Shown here: positions 28,397-37,249 of the stretch, one piece after another | Position numbering within the stretch: position 1 is the first letter of the stretch | Layout of the letters: each line of letters starts with the position of its first letter | Origin: an uncultured Tenacibaculum sp. | GTDB taxonomy: Bacteria > Bacteroidota > Bacteroidia > Flavobacteriales > Flavobacteriaceae | Length of the DNA stretch: 64,000 nt | Reading direction: 5' to 3' | Assembly: GCA_947497895.1 (NCBI GenBank) | Contig: CANMIL010000002.1 | Location: 62,001-126,000, forward strand | Translations under genes and position numbers: made by a program | Notes under the pieces: generated by a model | What the model saw: only the letters and a program-made list of their open reading frames with translations | The model's database searches: none | Told to the model about the DNA's origin: nothing

Positions 28397-29254
28397 TTAT
28401 TTTTTGCTTCTTATGCTTTCAATAACAACTGTTGCCAAAATTAAACTACCACCAATAAATGTGTTCAGTGTAGGAATTTCTTTTAAAAAGAAAAACGCCA
28501 AAATAATTCCGAATATAGGTTGAACACTACTGATAATACTTGCAGTAGATGCTGTAAAGAATTGAAGTGAGTGCACCATCAAACTATGACCAATAGCTGT
28601 TGTTAACAATGCTAACAATAGTAAATAGGGTAGTTGACTTTGAAAACCTGAAATATCCATAAAGAATAGGGTAGGGAGCAGACATGCTGAAATTACTACA
28701 GTTTGGTAAAACATCAACATTACGCCATTATAATCATGCACATATTTCTTCATAATTAGGATTCTAACAGAATAACAAAGTGCTGATAAGACTCCGAATA
28801 AAATACCTTGAAGGTTGGTGCTTTCAAGGTTAAACTCTGGAGATAATACGTACAATCCTACTAAAACCAATATTCCTAATAAAATGTACACTGGACTGAA
28901 CTTGGTTTTTAGAAAAACTGGTTCTAAAAAAGCAATGATTACAGGGAAGGTATACAACGATAACATTCCCATAGCAACATTCGATAGTTTTAGTGCATAA
29001 AAATAGGTAACCCAGTGGGCCGCCATAAAGATTCCTGCAATAAAAAAAGGCTTCTTATGTTTTGAAGATTTTAATTTAAAATCCATTTTTCTGTACCTAC
29101 AAAAAATGAACAAAAAAACAGCAGCAAAAGTGGAACGAAACCAAATAATAACCTCCGATGGCATGGCGATGTATCTTCCTAGAACTCCTGAAGTACTTAT
29201 GAAAAAAGTTGCTAATAATAAACCGATTACATTTTTTAAATGATTGCTTTGCAT
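28397..29254 (-). CDS. EamA/DMT-superfamily membrane exporter
   Basis: This 285-residue inner-membrane protein has ten hydrophobic helices arranged as two EamA repeats. Typical landmarks are GVLGRYIAMPSEVIIWFRSTFAA in the first repeat and SIISSVQPIFGIILAFFFLKEIPTLNTFIGGSLI in the second. DMT exporters move amino acids, purines or other metabolites; the substrate cannot be inferred. The start ATG at 29254 lies 20 bases after a TAAATTTG element (29274-29281). It appears to be a single gene. Confidence 0.9.
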   Translation of the reverse strand: MQSNHLKNVIGLLLATFFISTSGVLGRYIAMPSEVIIWFRSTFAAVFLFIFCRYRKMDFKLKSSKHKKPFFIAGIFMAAHWVTYFYALKLSNVAMGMLSLYTFPVIIAFLEPVFLKTKFSPVYILLGILVLVGLYVLSPEFNLESTNLQGILFGVLSALCYSVRILIMKKYVHDYNGVMLMFYQTVVISACLLPTLFFMDISGFQSQLPYLLLLALLTTAIGHSLMVHSLQFFTASTASIISSVQPIFGIILAFFFLKEIPTLNTFIGGSLILATVVIESIRSKK

Positions 29255-29273
29255 AATCCCCTGTAAAAAGAAC

Positions 29274-29281
29274 CAAATTTA
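29274..29281 (-). promoter_or_regulatory. -7 element for EamA exporter
   Basis: TAAATTTG on the minus strand, an exact TAnnTTTG match. The implied leader is about 16 bases. Confidence 0.6.
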
Positions 29282-29453
29282 GTAAAGTTTCATCCCTGCA
29301 AAAGACAGATTTCCATTTAACTTTCTAATTCATTCTTTTTTAAACGAATTCATTATGTTCTGTTATGAATAACTAAAAACAGATAATTGAAAGTATTCTC
29401 TAAATTCCAGATTCAGAAAAATTTATGTATGTTCGTTATATTGATAAATTACT

Positions 29454-32180
29454 ATGATTGCTGACTATATTTCCTATTTCTACAAATGCTACAAAGCGGA
29501 TAATAAAGAATCTGGTGTTCTTAATTTTTTTTCATCGAAATATGAAAATCAATTTATTATAAAACCTGAGGAAGAATTAATAAACAATAAATATCCAATA
29601 CAGTTTATTTTTGAAAAACAAGCGGTACCCATCCTACAAACTTTGGAATTGTATAAGAACGATAAAGAGCTATGGTATGGAAGCTTATTTTGCCTCGGAA
29701 AGCGAAACGACTTCCGAAAACGTACAACCTCTATTGCCGCACCTCTCATTCTTTACAGAGCAAATATTGAGCAAAACGAAGAAGATTTCTATTTAAAAGT
29801 TGATCATGAATCTAGGCAGTTGAATATTGCCTTTTTAAAAGGGTTATTGTTTAAAACATCATTCGATGATTTTCATTTTGAAGTTGAAGATCTTTTTGAT
29901 TCTCATCCTCCTACTGACTTTTATGTTATTAATCAACTAAAGAGAATTTTTGAAGATCATGTTTCAAACATTCATTTTGACACTGATCTCCTGCTATACC
30001 CGAAATTAAAGAATCAAACCTATTTAAAATCGACTCTTCAAAAAGAGAAAGAATTAGAACAATTTACGCTAGTATCAAGTTCAGGGATCTTTATTTCTAG
30101 TCGAGCCAACAATATAAACGCGGTAGTCAATGAACTAGAAGTTTTAAAGACTCAGAACGACTATTCTGAAGGATTACAAGCTTTCTTTTCCTCAGAAATT
30201 GAAGAAAATAACCGTAAAGATTATCCTATAAAAATACCTCAGCTACTAAATACTGCTCAAGAACGAATTGTTAAAAACGCTTCTGCTTATAGTAAATCAG
30301 TAATTTTTGGTCCACCAGGAACAGGAAAAACGTATACCATAAGTGCTATTGCTCAAGATTATGTTAGTAAGGGTAAAAGTGTTTTAATTGTTACAAAAAA
30401 CGCACAAGCGCTAGATGTTATTGCGGATAAGTTAATGAGTTCCAAAATAGGTGATTTTGCAATTAAAGTGGGAGGTAACTATTACAAAAGAACATTATTA
30501 GCCAAGTTAAATAGAATTATTAACGGTCGCTATTATCGTCATAAGCACAAAGAAGAAGCCTATCAAGCTGATATAAAAAGAGAAGTCCAATTCAATAAAC
30601 TAAAGAGTTTAGAAGCAGATTTTACAGAAAAAGTAATCAAAGAAATTGAACGTGTTGAAAAACTATTCTCTGAGAGTTTTTACCAAAAGACTCTTTCCAA
30701 GATGGATATTACCTTTATTCGTGTTTTTGAAAAAATAGAGTGGGAGATTATCGAAGATTATTTTCAAACCTTAACTTTTTTTGAGAAAAGGGCAGAAGAA
30801 GCTCTCTTAAAACAGTTGATAAGTAGAATTATCGTATACTCGAACAAGGAACTTCAGAAGCTTATTGCTCTAAAAAATGTGTTTCAAACAAATGAAAAAT
30901 CACTCATTAGTAAACAACTCCAGAAGTTAGATGCTGCTCCCTTAACTCACTTCTTGCCTATTTGGTTGGTTAAAATTGATGAAATTGCTACAAGCCTTCC
31001 AATGCAAAAGGATTTATTTGATATTGCCATTGTTGATGAAGCGACACAATGTGATATTGCCTCTTGTTTACCTATATTTCAAAGAGCTAAAAAAGTAGTA
31101 GTTGCTGGTGATACCAATCAATTACGTCATATTAGTTTTTTGTCGAAAACACAAATGAATCGCTTTCAAAAGCAACATTACATTATTGATCCGGTTCGAT
31201 TTAATTTCAGAAAAAAGAGCTTACTCGATTTTACTCTTGAACATACCGCAAAAGGTGATCAAATTGTTTTGTTAGATGAACATTACAGATCCTTACCTGA
31301 CATTATTAGATTTAGCAATGAATCTTTTTACGGGGAAGCATTACGTATTATGACACAAACTCCTTTAAACCGAGATAAGCAAGCTGTTTTTTTACATAAA
31401 ACCAACGGATCGCAGGATGAAAAAGGAATTAATTTAGAAGAGGTAACCCAAATAATTAAACAGATACAGCTCGTCGTAGACAATGAACACTCACTTCATA
31501 AAAACTTAGCGACAAGCATTGGCGTATTATCTCCGTTCAGACAACAAACTAATGAGCTTACCAAAGTAATTAAGAAAACATTTGATTTAGCTACCATCAA
31601 GAAACATAGAATAAAACTTGGAACACCTTATCATTTTCAAGGAGAAGAACGTGATATCATGCTACTTTCAATGGTTGTTAATAAAGATTCCCATTTTGCA
31701 AGTTTAAACTACCTCAACAAAGAGGATGTTTTTAATGTAGCTATTACAAGGGCTAGAAACCAGCAACACATATTCTACTCTGTGAACTCGCAATGTCTCC
31801 CAGAAAGATCTTTATTAAGAAAATACTTGAGTTCTTTTGAAACTAAAAACACATCTGAATATCAAAATGAGCTTTTTGAAGATACTTTTAGCCAAGAAAT
31901 AAAAGCATTTTTAGAGCAGTTTAAAGCAACTATCCATGTTGGATATACTATTGCAGGGTTAAGTATAGATTTGCTGTTAGAAAACAACAATAAATGCCTT
32001 GGAATTGATTTAATTGGTTATCCTGGAAGTTTTACGGCTGCTTTTGATATTGAACGCTATCGTATTTTACATCGTGTTGGAATGCAAATCGTTCCTGTTT
32101 CCTATCTTTCTTGGACTTACTATCAAGAGGAAACAAAGAAGTTTTTAAAGAAAATGGTATTTCCTTTGATTAAAAATTAA
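29454..32180 (+). CDS. UPF1/DNA2-type superfamily 1 helicase with degenerate C-terminal nuclease domain
   Basis: This 908-residue cytoplasmic ATPase has a unique N-terminal part (1-270). It is followed by the SF1 core with Walker A GPPGTGKT (286-293), a coiled-coil insertion (about 350-480), Walker B IVDEATQCD (Asp528, Glu529), GDTNQLRHI (motif III), LDEHYRSLPDIIRF (motif IV) and TPYHFQGEERDIMLLS and NVAITRAR (motifs V-VI). The last 90 residues (IHVGYTIAGLSIDLLL, CLGIDLIGYPGSF) resemble the restriction-endonuclease-like domain (MTES_1575/Vsr type) at the end of such helicases. The usual acidic E-x-D signature is altered to D-L-I. It is a stand-alone gene with its own terminator. DNA or RNA repair and defence are both possible. 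Confidence 0.85.
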   Translation: MIADYISYFYKCYKADNKESGVLNFFSSKYENQFIIKPEEELINNKYPIQFIFEKQAVPILQTLELYKNDKELWYGSLFCLGKRNDFRKRTTSIAAPLILYRANIEQNEEDFYLKVDHESRQLNIAFLKGLLFKTSFDDFHFEVEDLFDSHPPTDFYVINQLKRIFEDHVSNIHFDTDLLLYPKLKNQTYLKSTLQKEKELEQFTLVSSSGIFISSRANNINAVVNELEVLKTQNDYSEGLQAFFSSEIEENNRKDYPIKIPQLLNTAQERIVKNASAYSKSVIFGPPGTGKTYTISAIAQDYVSKGKSVLIVTKNAQALDVIADKLMSSKIGDFAIKVGGNYYKRTLLAKLNRIINGRYYRHKHKEEAYQADIKREVQFNKLKSLEADFTEKVIKEIERVEKLFSESFYQKTLSKMDITFIRVFEKIEWEIIEDYFQTLTFFEKRAEEALLKQLISRIIVYSNKELQKLIALKNVFQTNEKSLISKQLQKLDAAPLTHFLPIWLVKIDEIATSLPMQKDLFDIAIVDEATQCDIASCLPIFQRAKKVVVAGDTNQLRHISFLSKTQMNRFQKQHYIIDPVRFNFRKKSLLDFTLEHTAKGDQIVLLDEHYRSLPDIIRFSNESFYGEALRIMTQTPLNRDKQAVFLHKTNGSQDEKGINLEEVTQIIKQIQLVVDNEHSLHKNLATSIGVLSPFRQQTNELTKVIKKTFDLATIKKHRIKLGTPYHFQGEERDIMLLSMVVNKDSHFASLNYLNKEDVFNVAITRARNQQHIFYSVNSQCLPERSLLRKYLSSFETKNTSEYQNELFEDTFSQEIKAFLEQFKATIHVGYTIAGLSIDLLLENNNKCLGIDLIGYPGSFTAAFDIERYRILHRVGMQIVPVSYLSWTYYQEETKKFLKKMVFPLIKN

Positions 32181-32216
32181 CATTAGATAGAGGTATTTCT
32201 CTACCTAATGTTAATT
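32175..32216. terminator. Bidirectional hairpin between convergent genes
   Basis: Bases 32175-32192 pair with 32199-32216: an 18-bp stem with a single A-C mismatch and a 6-base loop. The stem contains the stop codon of the helicase gene and lies 12 bases past the stop of the minus-strand gene at 32228. T tracts are short, but the position suggests termination in both directions. Confidence 0.75.
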
Positions 32217-32227
32217 AAAATATGTTA

Positions 32228-34720
32228 TTATTTACTCTTTATAAGCTTTATAGAATTAGTTCTACCACCTTGAATGAGCTTCATGAAATAAATTCCACGT
32301 TCATATTTATCAAGATCTATCTTAGTAGACTGACTTCTAATACGTATCTCGTTAAGTTTATTACTATTCATATCATGGATTGAAACTTTGTATTCTTTAT
32401 TTCTGTCGAACTCTTTTATAAAAAGAGTTGTTGAATCAGATGCAGGATTCGGGTATATTTGAAATGATGAATTCTCGCTATTACTATTAATATATTCGTT
32501 TATATTTCCAGACTCATTCGTGGAAGTAATTTTAGTTTTATAGAGATCTGCATTATATATAGCATCTTGATTCGTTTTATCGCAAAAACTCCTAACATAA
32601 TCGATAGAAACCGGAGGTTGAGGTTCAAGTTGCTGAAACGGTCCCGTTTTAATAAAAACCTTATCATCAATTGTTGCTCCTGGAAGAACATCTATCAAAG
32701 TACTCGAAAAAAATCCTTTTATTACTCCAGGTTCGGTCTCAACGGGTGCCTTAATTTTAATAGGGCCGTCAACATAAGTAACCTCAGTAGCGGAATAGTT
32801 TTGGGATGTATTTATTATTAAGCTTTTTAAATGTGTATTTGTATTAATAGCTTCATACGGGAATGTTGTATAATCGTTGTCAATATTTACGGGCACCGTA
32901 AATATCTGAACATTGCGAATGGGATCTCCATCATAACCATTTTCAATAGACTCATATTCAATATAAAATTGAAGTTCAGCTTTCTTCACTCCATAAAAAA
33001 ATATATCATCACCTTCGTATGGAAAATCCTCTAGACTTTCTAATTTCAACTCCATCAGTAGCTCCTTGATATCGTTAATATCAACATAATTTGAATACAT
33101 TTTTTTCTCATTAAAACTATCTATGTTTTTAGTTTGAAAATTCTCATCCAAGAATATTGAACTAGAAAACTGATGATATAATATTATTCTTGTTTGTATT
33201 TTTGTATTATCTAAATTGATATTCGTATTTGGATTAAAATAATACTTTAAATTATCTCTGAGATAAGATTTGACTTCTAGTTTATGCTCAGTAGTATTTT
33301 GACTTATAGACAACTCAATAGTTGGAGTTTTTAAAACAGCGAAAGTTCCTATCGGTTTATTATAAATAGGTCCTTCAGGAGATAGATAATTATCACTTCC
33401 GAAGGTGTAAATTCCAGATTCTTCTTGTAGAAATGAGGTGTCGTATCCCGGTAAACCATCCCATCTAGTGCCAGGTAAAGCTATATCAATTATTCTATTT
33501 AAATTATCCTCTCCTTCAATTTCTCCTTCAATAATCATTTCTCCCATAACTGTAGTTGCCCCAGATTTAGATGAACCATAATTTAAATCTTTTGAAAGAC
33601 TACTCATATATTTCGACACCCCACTTATATAAGCTTTGACTTTATCCTTGTCAATAGACTCTGAATCAACCTTCCATTTATTACCTTTTTTATCAAAAGA
33701 CACGTTTCCTACCGCGCCTGCAAAATTCATAATACTTTTTATTAGCTTCCAGTTTTTCTTATCATTTGAATGTGTATTTGGATTATTTGTAATTATATCA
33801 ATTAAATCTGTAAATTTTGAAGTTTGAATTATAGCACCTTTGGTTGCGATAGCTGTTGCTAATGCTCCAACACCTCCAATTACTCTATTTGCAACCAATT
33901 TATCATAATTTACACCAGGAGAAGTCTCTTGAATTGTACCTGTTAAAGCACCTTTAGCCACCAGTCCCAATTTATCCACTACAGTTCCAGATATTCTAAA
34001 CATTACTGGTTTTCTACAAATACAAGGATCATAAGCTACCGGAAGATCAAAATAAGTCCAATAGGTTGAATGTTCGGTAGCAGGAAAATCTGTAATCATT
34101 TGTACAGATAACTCAGTTGTTTTCTGATCTAGTGGTTGCATTGTTTCGCCTTGAATACTCAGGGTATTAGAAACAGACAAAGAATTTGGAGGTAAATCTA
34201 AAGGCAAACCATCTACCGTATTTTGAGGAGCATCTTTTGTTGGAATTGTTATTTTATACTTTATAATATTAGGTCCCCAACCTATATCGCGATGCATCAT
34301 AAAAAACCTCATCAATCCTCTATGTCTATTATAAAAAATCATATACGGTGAATTATGAGCATTAGCATCATTTCTCGGAGTTATGTTATCCGACAGTCTG
34401 CCTAAATCAATTTTTACAACCTCCCAACCATCTTCCGGTCTAAAATCCGATAAATGTTGTTCAGCAATAATTGATGTTAATGCCCCTGGATTAGTTAACC
34501 AATAAGGACTTGATAACCATTCCGTTCCCGAAGGGAATTTATCTAAAAGTAAATCGTTATTTGAAAACCAATCGATATAATTTAAATGATTTGTTAAAGA
34601 GTTTACTGGTGCTTCTGGGTTTGTACTTGATTCCTGTTGTTCACAATCTTGTCCTTTTATTGTCCAAACAAAACAACAATTAAAAATGAACAAAAGCTTT
34701 AGGAAATATAATTTTTTCAT
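32228..34720 (-). CDS. Large secreted protein with T9SS sorting domain, function unknown
   Basis: This is an 830-residue exported protein. The signal peptide MKKLYFLKLLFIFNCCFVW ends near TIKGQ, and the mature chain begins with a Cys-containing segment. No enzymatic or adhesion family was recognised in the long middle part, which is rich in Asn, Asp and Ser and mostly beta by composition. The C-terminal 80 residues contain FQIYPNPASDSTTLFIKEF, YKVSIHDMNSNKLNEI and GIYFMKLIQGGRTNSIKLIK, the T9SS type A sorting signature. It follows the 34727-35671 gene with a gap of only six bases, so both are probably made together and act outside the cell. Confidence 0.85.
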   Translation of the reverse strand: MKKLYFLKLLFIFNCCFVWTIKGQDCEQQESSTNPEAPVNSLTNHLNYIDWFSNNDLLLDKFPSGTEWLSSPYWLTNPGALTSIIAEQHLSDFRPEDGWEVVKIDLGRLSDNITPRNDANAHNSPYMIFYNRHRGLMRFFMMHRDIGWGPNIIKYKITIPTKDAPQNTVDGLPLDLPPNSLSVSNTLSIQGETMQPLDQKTTELSVQMITDFPATEHSTYWTYFDLPVAYDPCICRKPVMFRISGTVVDKLGLVAKGALTGTIQETSPGVNYDKLVANRVIGGVGALATAIATKGAIIQTSKFTDLIDIITNNPNTHSNDKKNWKLIKSIMNFAGAVGNVSFDKKGNKWKVDSESIDKDKVKAYISGVSKYMSSLSKDLNYGSSKSGATTVMGEMIIEGEIEGEDNLNRIIDIALPGTRWDGLPGYDTSFLQEESGIYTFGSDNYLSPEGPIYNKPIGTFAVLKTPTIELSISQNTTEHKLEVKSYLRDNLKYYFNPNTNINLDNTKIQTRIILYHQFSSSIFLDENFQTKNIDSFNEKKMYSNYVDINDIKELLMELKLESLEDFPYEGDDIFFYGVKKAELQFYIEYESIENGYDGDPIRNVQIFTVPVNIDNDYTTFPYEAINTNTHLKSLIINTSQNYSATEVTYVDGPIKIKAPVETEPGVIKGFFSSTLIDVLPGATIDDKVFIKTGPFQQLEPQPPVSIDYVRSFCDKTNQDAIYNADLYKTKITSTNESGNINEYINSNSENSSFQIYPNPASDSTTLFIKEFDRNKEYKVSIHDMNSNKLNEIRIRSQSTKIDLDKYERGIYFMKLIQGGRTNSIKLIKSK

Positions 34721-34726
34721 AGAATT

Positions 34727-35671
34727 TTATTTTTGTTTAAGTCTATCTATTTCCTTTTTTAAATCAATAATATACAAGGTCAGTTCTTCAATCTTTTCCA
34801 ACAACTTAGCATCCATTTCCCCTAAATCGAGTCCTTCTTTTTCTAATACCGATGCCTTCGGAATATTTGGCAAATGACCATTAAGTTTTATAAATTGCTC
34901 TACCTCCTTCAATGGTTTTAGGTTGTAATCTTTTTTAAACACATAATCGGCCCAAACCCCTGAAGAAATATCAACTCTAACCTTTTCGGTTCTAATTCCT
35001 TTTTTTACAAAAAGTTTATAATCATTACAATCGGTACAAGAATCAAAATTAAAAGAATCACCAATTAGTGTTTTACCCGCCGATATCCAAAAATCATCAT
35101 TGTTCGAACTTACAATACTTAAAATATTTCCATAGCCACCAGCATAATTACTGAAAGCCCTAATTCGCCAATTTTCGGTACCATTATAATGCCTAAAAGA
35201 AATTCCTCCATAAGCGTTGGTAGTTTTAGATTGTATTCTCACTTCCTGTTCATTATCTAATCGTATATGCAATTTCGATTGCGGATTACTAGTACCTATT
35301 CCTACCTCTCCATCTCGATTCAGTGTCATAATATTTAGATTTGTACTTGGATAACGAAAATGTAACCTACTATTCGCTGCAATGTCCCAGTCCCAATTAG
35401 TAATGGCTCCTGACAAAGAAGGACTACTGTAGGATAAACGTAATCCTGAACTTACACTCTCAAAAGGAGTCCCCATACTTATCCCACCTGACGTGTATGT
35501 TTTTTTAAGAGTTAGCAATCTTGGGGCTAAACCAAAACCTCCAGTTACCCCACCACTCGTAGTAGTAATAATTTGAGCACGACCGACTAAATTTTCTGGA
35601 TTGCTTCCTGACCATTGACCAATGGCTAATTGACTAGTTAAAAGTAAAATAATTGCGAATTTAAAATTCAT
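34727..35671 (-). CDS. Secreted tail-fibre-like protein with GIGT repeat and C-terminal coiled coil
   Basis: This 314-residue protein has a signal peptide (MNFKFAIILLLTSQLAIG-Q). The middle contains GEVGIGTSNPQSKLHIRLDN, a motif of Bacteroidetes extracellular proteins related to phage tail-fibre modules. The end (VWADYVFKKDYNLKPLKEVEQFIKLNGHLPNIP, then LGEMDAKLLEKIEELTLYIIDLKKEIDRLK) is a conserved chaperone-like segment plus a trimeric-type coiled coil seen in many flavobacterial surface proteins. No phage genes are nearby, so it is a cellular exported protein, perhaps fibrous. It precedes the large T9SS protein by six bases. Confidence 0.8.
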   Translation of the reverse strand: MNFKFAIILLLTSQLAIGQWSGSNPENLVGRAQIITTTSGGVTGGFGLAPRLLTLKKTYTSGGISMGTPFESVSSGLRLSYSSPSLSGAITNWDWDIAANSRLHFRYPSTNLNIMTLNRDGEVGIGTSNPQSKLHIRLDNEQEVRIQSKTTNAYGGISFRHYNGTENWRIRAFSNYAGGYGNILSIVSSNNDDFWISAGKTLIGDSFNFDSCTDCNDYKLFVKKGIRTEKVRVDISSGVWADYVFKKDYNLKPLKEVEQFIKLNGHLPNIPKASVLEKEGLDLGEMDAKLLEKIEELTLYIIDLKKEIDRLKQK

Positions 35672-36013
35672 AATAATAAATAGTTTATTTTATTCCTACT
35701 CTATTTAAAGTTTTTCGGATTCCACTTTGTAGTCAGTTTATTAAAAGTGAAAAAAAAATAATTTCATTACCCAAACGATGAATCTAAGGCTAACGCAAAG
35801 TGATTTAGATAGGTATTATAATGATAAAAAATTCTAAAAACTTTTAACTATTTAGTGAAATGATTGAGAATATAAATAGTTTAAACAATGAATCAGATCG
35901 TTATTAATCAATAATGAAATGACTATTAGTGAAAAACATAATACCTTTTCAGAATTTAATGTATTTTTAAAAAATTAGAATATTTAAAATCTGTTAACTA
36001 CAATAATACCTAT
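35672..36013. other. AT-rich divergent intergenic region
   Basis: This region separates the minus-strand secreted gene (start 35671) from the plus-strand membrane gene (start 36014) and must contain both promoters. No exact TAnnTTTG was found close to either start. No gene, hairpin with a T tract or repeat stands out. Confidence 0.5.
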
Positions 36014-37126
36014 ATGGCATTCCAAGCACTGAACGCACAACAAATCAATCATGAAATCATATATTTTTATGGCTGGTGGCAGCTTACCGTGTGCTTATTT
36101 GCTTTTATTGCTTTGCTCGCTATTTGGTGGCATATTGGTAAAAAGCAAAATGATTTTGGTCAAGTATGGCTAGCGCTTTCCGTTTTGTGTTGGAGTATTT
36201 CTGGAGCCTTTGAAATTTACTTTATCGAAAGCAATACAACTTCTGAATATGTAATTAACGGATGGAGAAGCATATGGTCCTTACTTAACAGTTTATTTAT
36301 TTTGCTATCGCTTCCTTGGTTTCGATATTTACCTACTCCTATTGGTCACATCATAAAATCTAAGTATTGGATTTACATTGTTGGTATTCCCTTTCTATTT
36401 TCACTGTTGCCAACCTTAAGTCGTATGATATCTGGAACAGTAATTTCTGTGATTAATGAATTGGACGTGTATTACGCCTTTTTTACGCTGGTTTTTTTAG
36501 GTTTTGTTTTATGGGAATCGTTTTTAAAAAGACGTTTAAAGGCTTTAGCTTTTTTATCTCTGGCTTGTATACTGGTGGTATTAGTTGCTCAGATTTATAA
36601 ACTTTCAGGAAACAATATCAATCTTACCTTATTCTCGGCTATTTTCAAAACATCGTTAATCATGATATTCTTTGCATTGGCACTGAGTTGGGTAAAAGAA
36701 TTGGCTGAAAACGTTATTCCGAATTCAAGTGATTTGCGTATTAACTTTCAAAAGAATAAACTTTCATCAGGAAAAATAGAGAATTTAGTATTGCTTAAAG
36801 GCTTCCCTGGTTCTGAAAAACGTAAAGTAAAATTATCACCAGCTTTATTCGAGCTATTCATAAAGTTTGCAGAACGTAAATTATCCGATGCCGATTGGCT
36901 GGAAATTAAACCTAAGAATTTTTCTGCACCAAATAAAATCTTCGATATTAAAGATTATAATGAAGTAAAAAGATTGCTTATATCATTACTTGATGGTGTC
37001 TTTGGTAAAGATAATTGGACAACAGAGCACCACTTAAATCCATTGAAAACAACACTTTTCGAAATGTCAGAAAAGCGAGATAGAAAAATTCGCCTAAAAG
37101 TACCTAAAGAAAACATATCCTTATAA
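36014..37126 (+). CDS. Seven-helix membrane protein with cytoplasmic C-terminal domain
   Basis: This is a 370-residue inner-membrane protein. About seven hydrophobic helices cover residues 20-235 (WWQLTVCLFAFIALLAIWW near the start, LIMIFFALALSWVKEL at the end). A soluble part of about 130 residues follows (KLSSGKIENLVLLKGFPGSEKRKVKLSPALFELFIKFAERKL). The latter has a helix-rich, basic composition that could be a winged-helix-like DNA-binding or signalling domain, but no family was recognised. No partner gene overlaps; the AGCS symporter follows after 123 bases with a hairpin between. Function unknown. Confidence 0.75.
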   Translation: MAFQALNAQQINHEIIYFYGWWQLTVCLFAFIALLAIWWHIGKKQNDFGQVWLALSVLCWSISGAFEIYFIESNTTSEYVINGWRSIWSLLNSLFILLSLPWFRYLPTPIGHIIKSKYWIYIVGIPFLFSLLPTLSRMISGTVISVINELDVYYAFFTLVFLGFVLWESFLKRRLKALAFLSLACILVVLVAQIYKLSGNNINLTLFSAIFKTSLIMIFFALALSWVKELAENVIPNSSDLRINFQKNKLSSGKIENLVLLKGFPGSEKRKVKLSPALFELFIKFAERKLSDADWLEIKPKNFSAPNKIFDIKDYNEVKRLLISLLDGVFGKDNWTTEHHLNPLKTTLFEMSEKRDRKIRLKVPKENISL

Positions 37127-37145
37127 AACAAGGACTTAACACTGT

Positions 37146-37172
37146 TTTGTCAGTAGTTTTTTTACTGACAAA
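37146..37172 (+). terminator. Terminator-like hairpin after the seven-helix gene
   Basis: TTTGTCAGTA (37146-37155) and TACTGACAAA (37163-37172) form a perfect 10-bp stem with a T-rich loop, 19 bases past the stop at 37126. No T tract follows the stem, so it may be a factor-dependent or processed 3' end. Confidence 0.55.
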
Positions 37173-37249
37173 TTCAGATTCTTTCTGATAAAGTCTTTTG
37201 TAAAAAATTCAATTTTAAACATTGCGTTGGTAATCATAAAACTATTATC

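Noticed and set aside
34727..35671. Tail-fibre-like protein as a sign of prophage.
   Set aside because: No capsid, portal, integrase or lysis gene is nearby, and the protein has a signal peptide typical of bacterial surface proteins.
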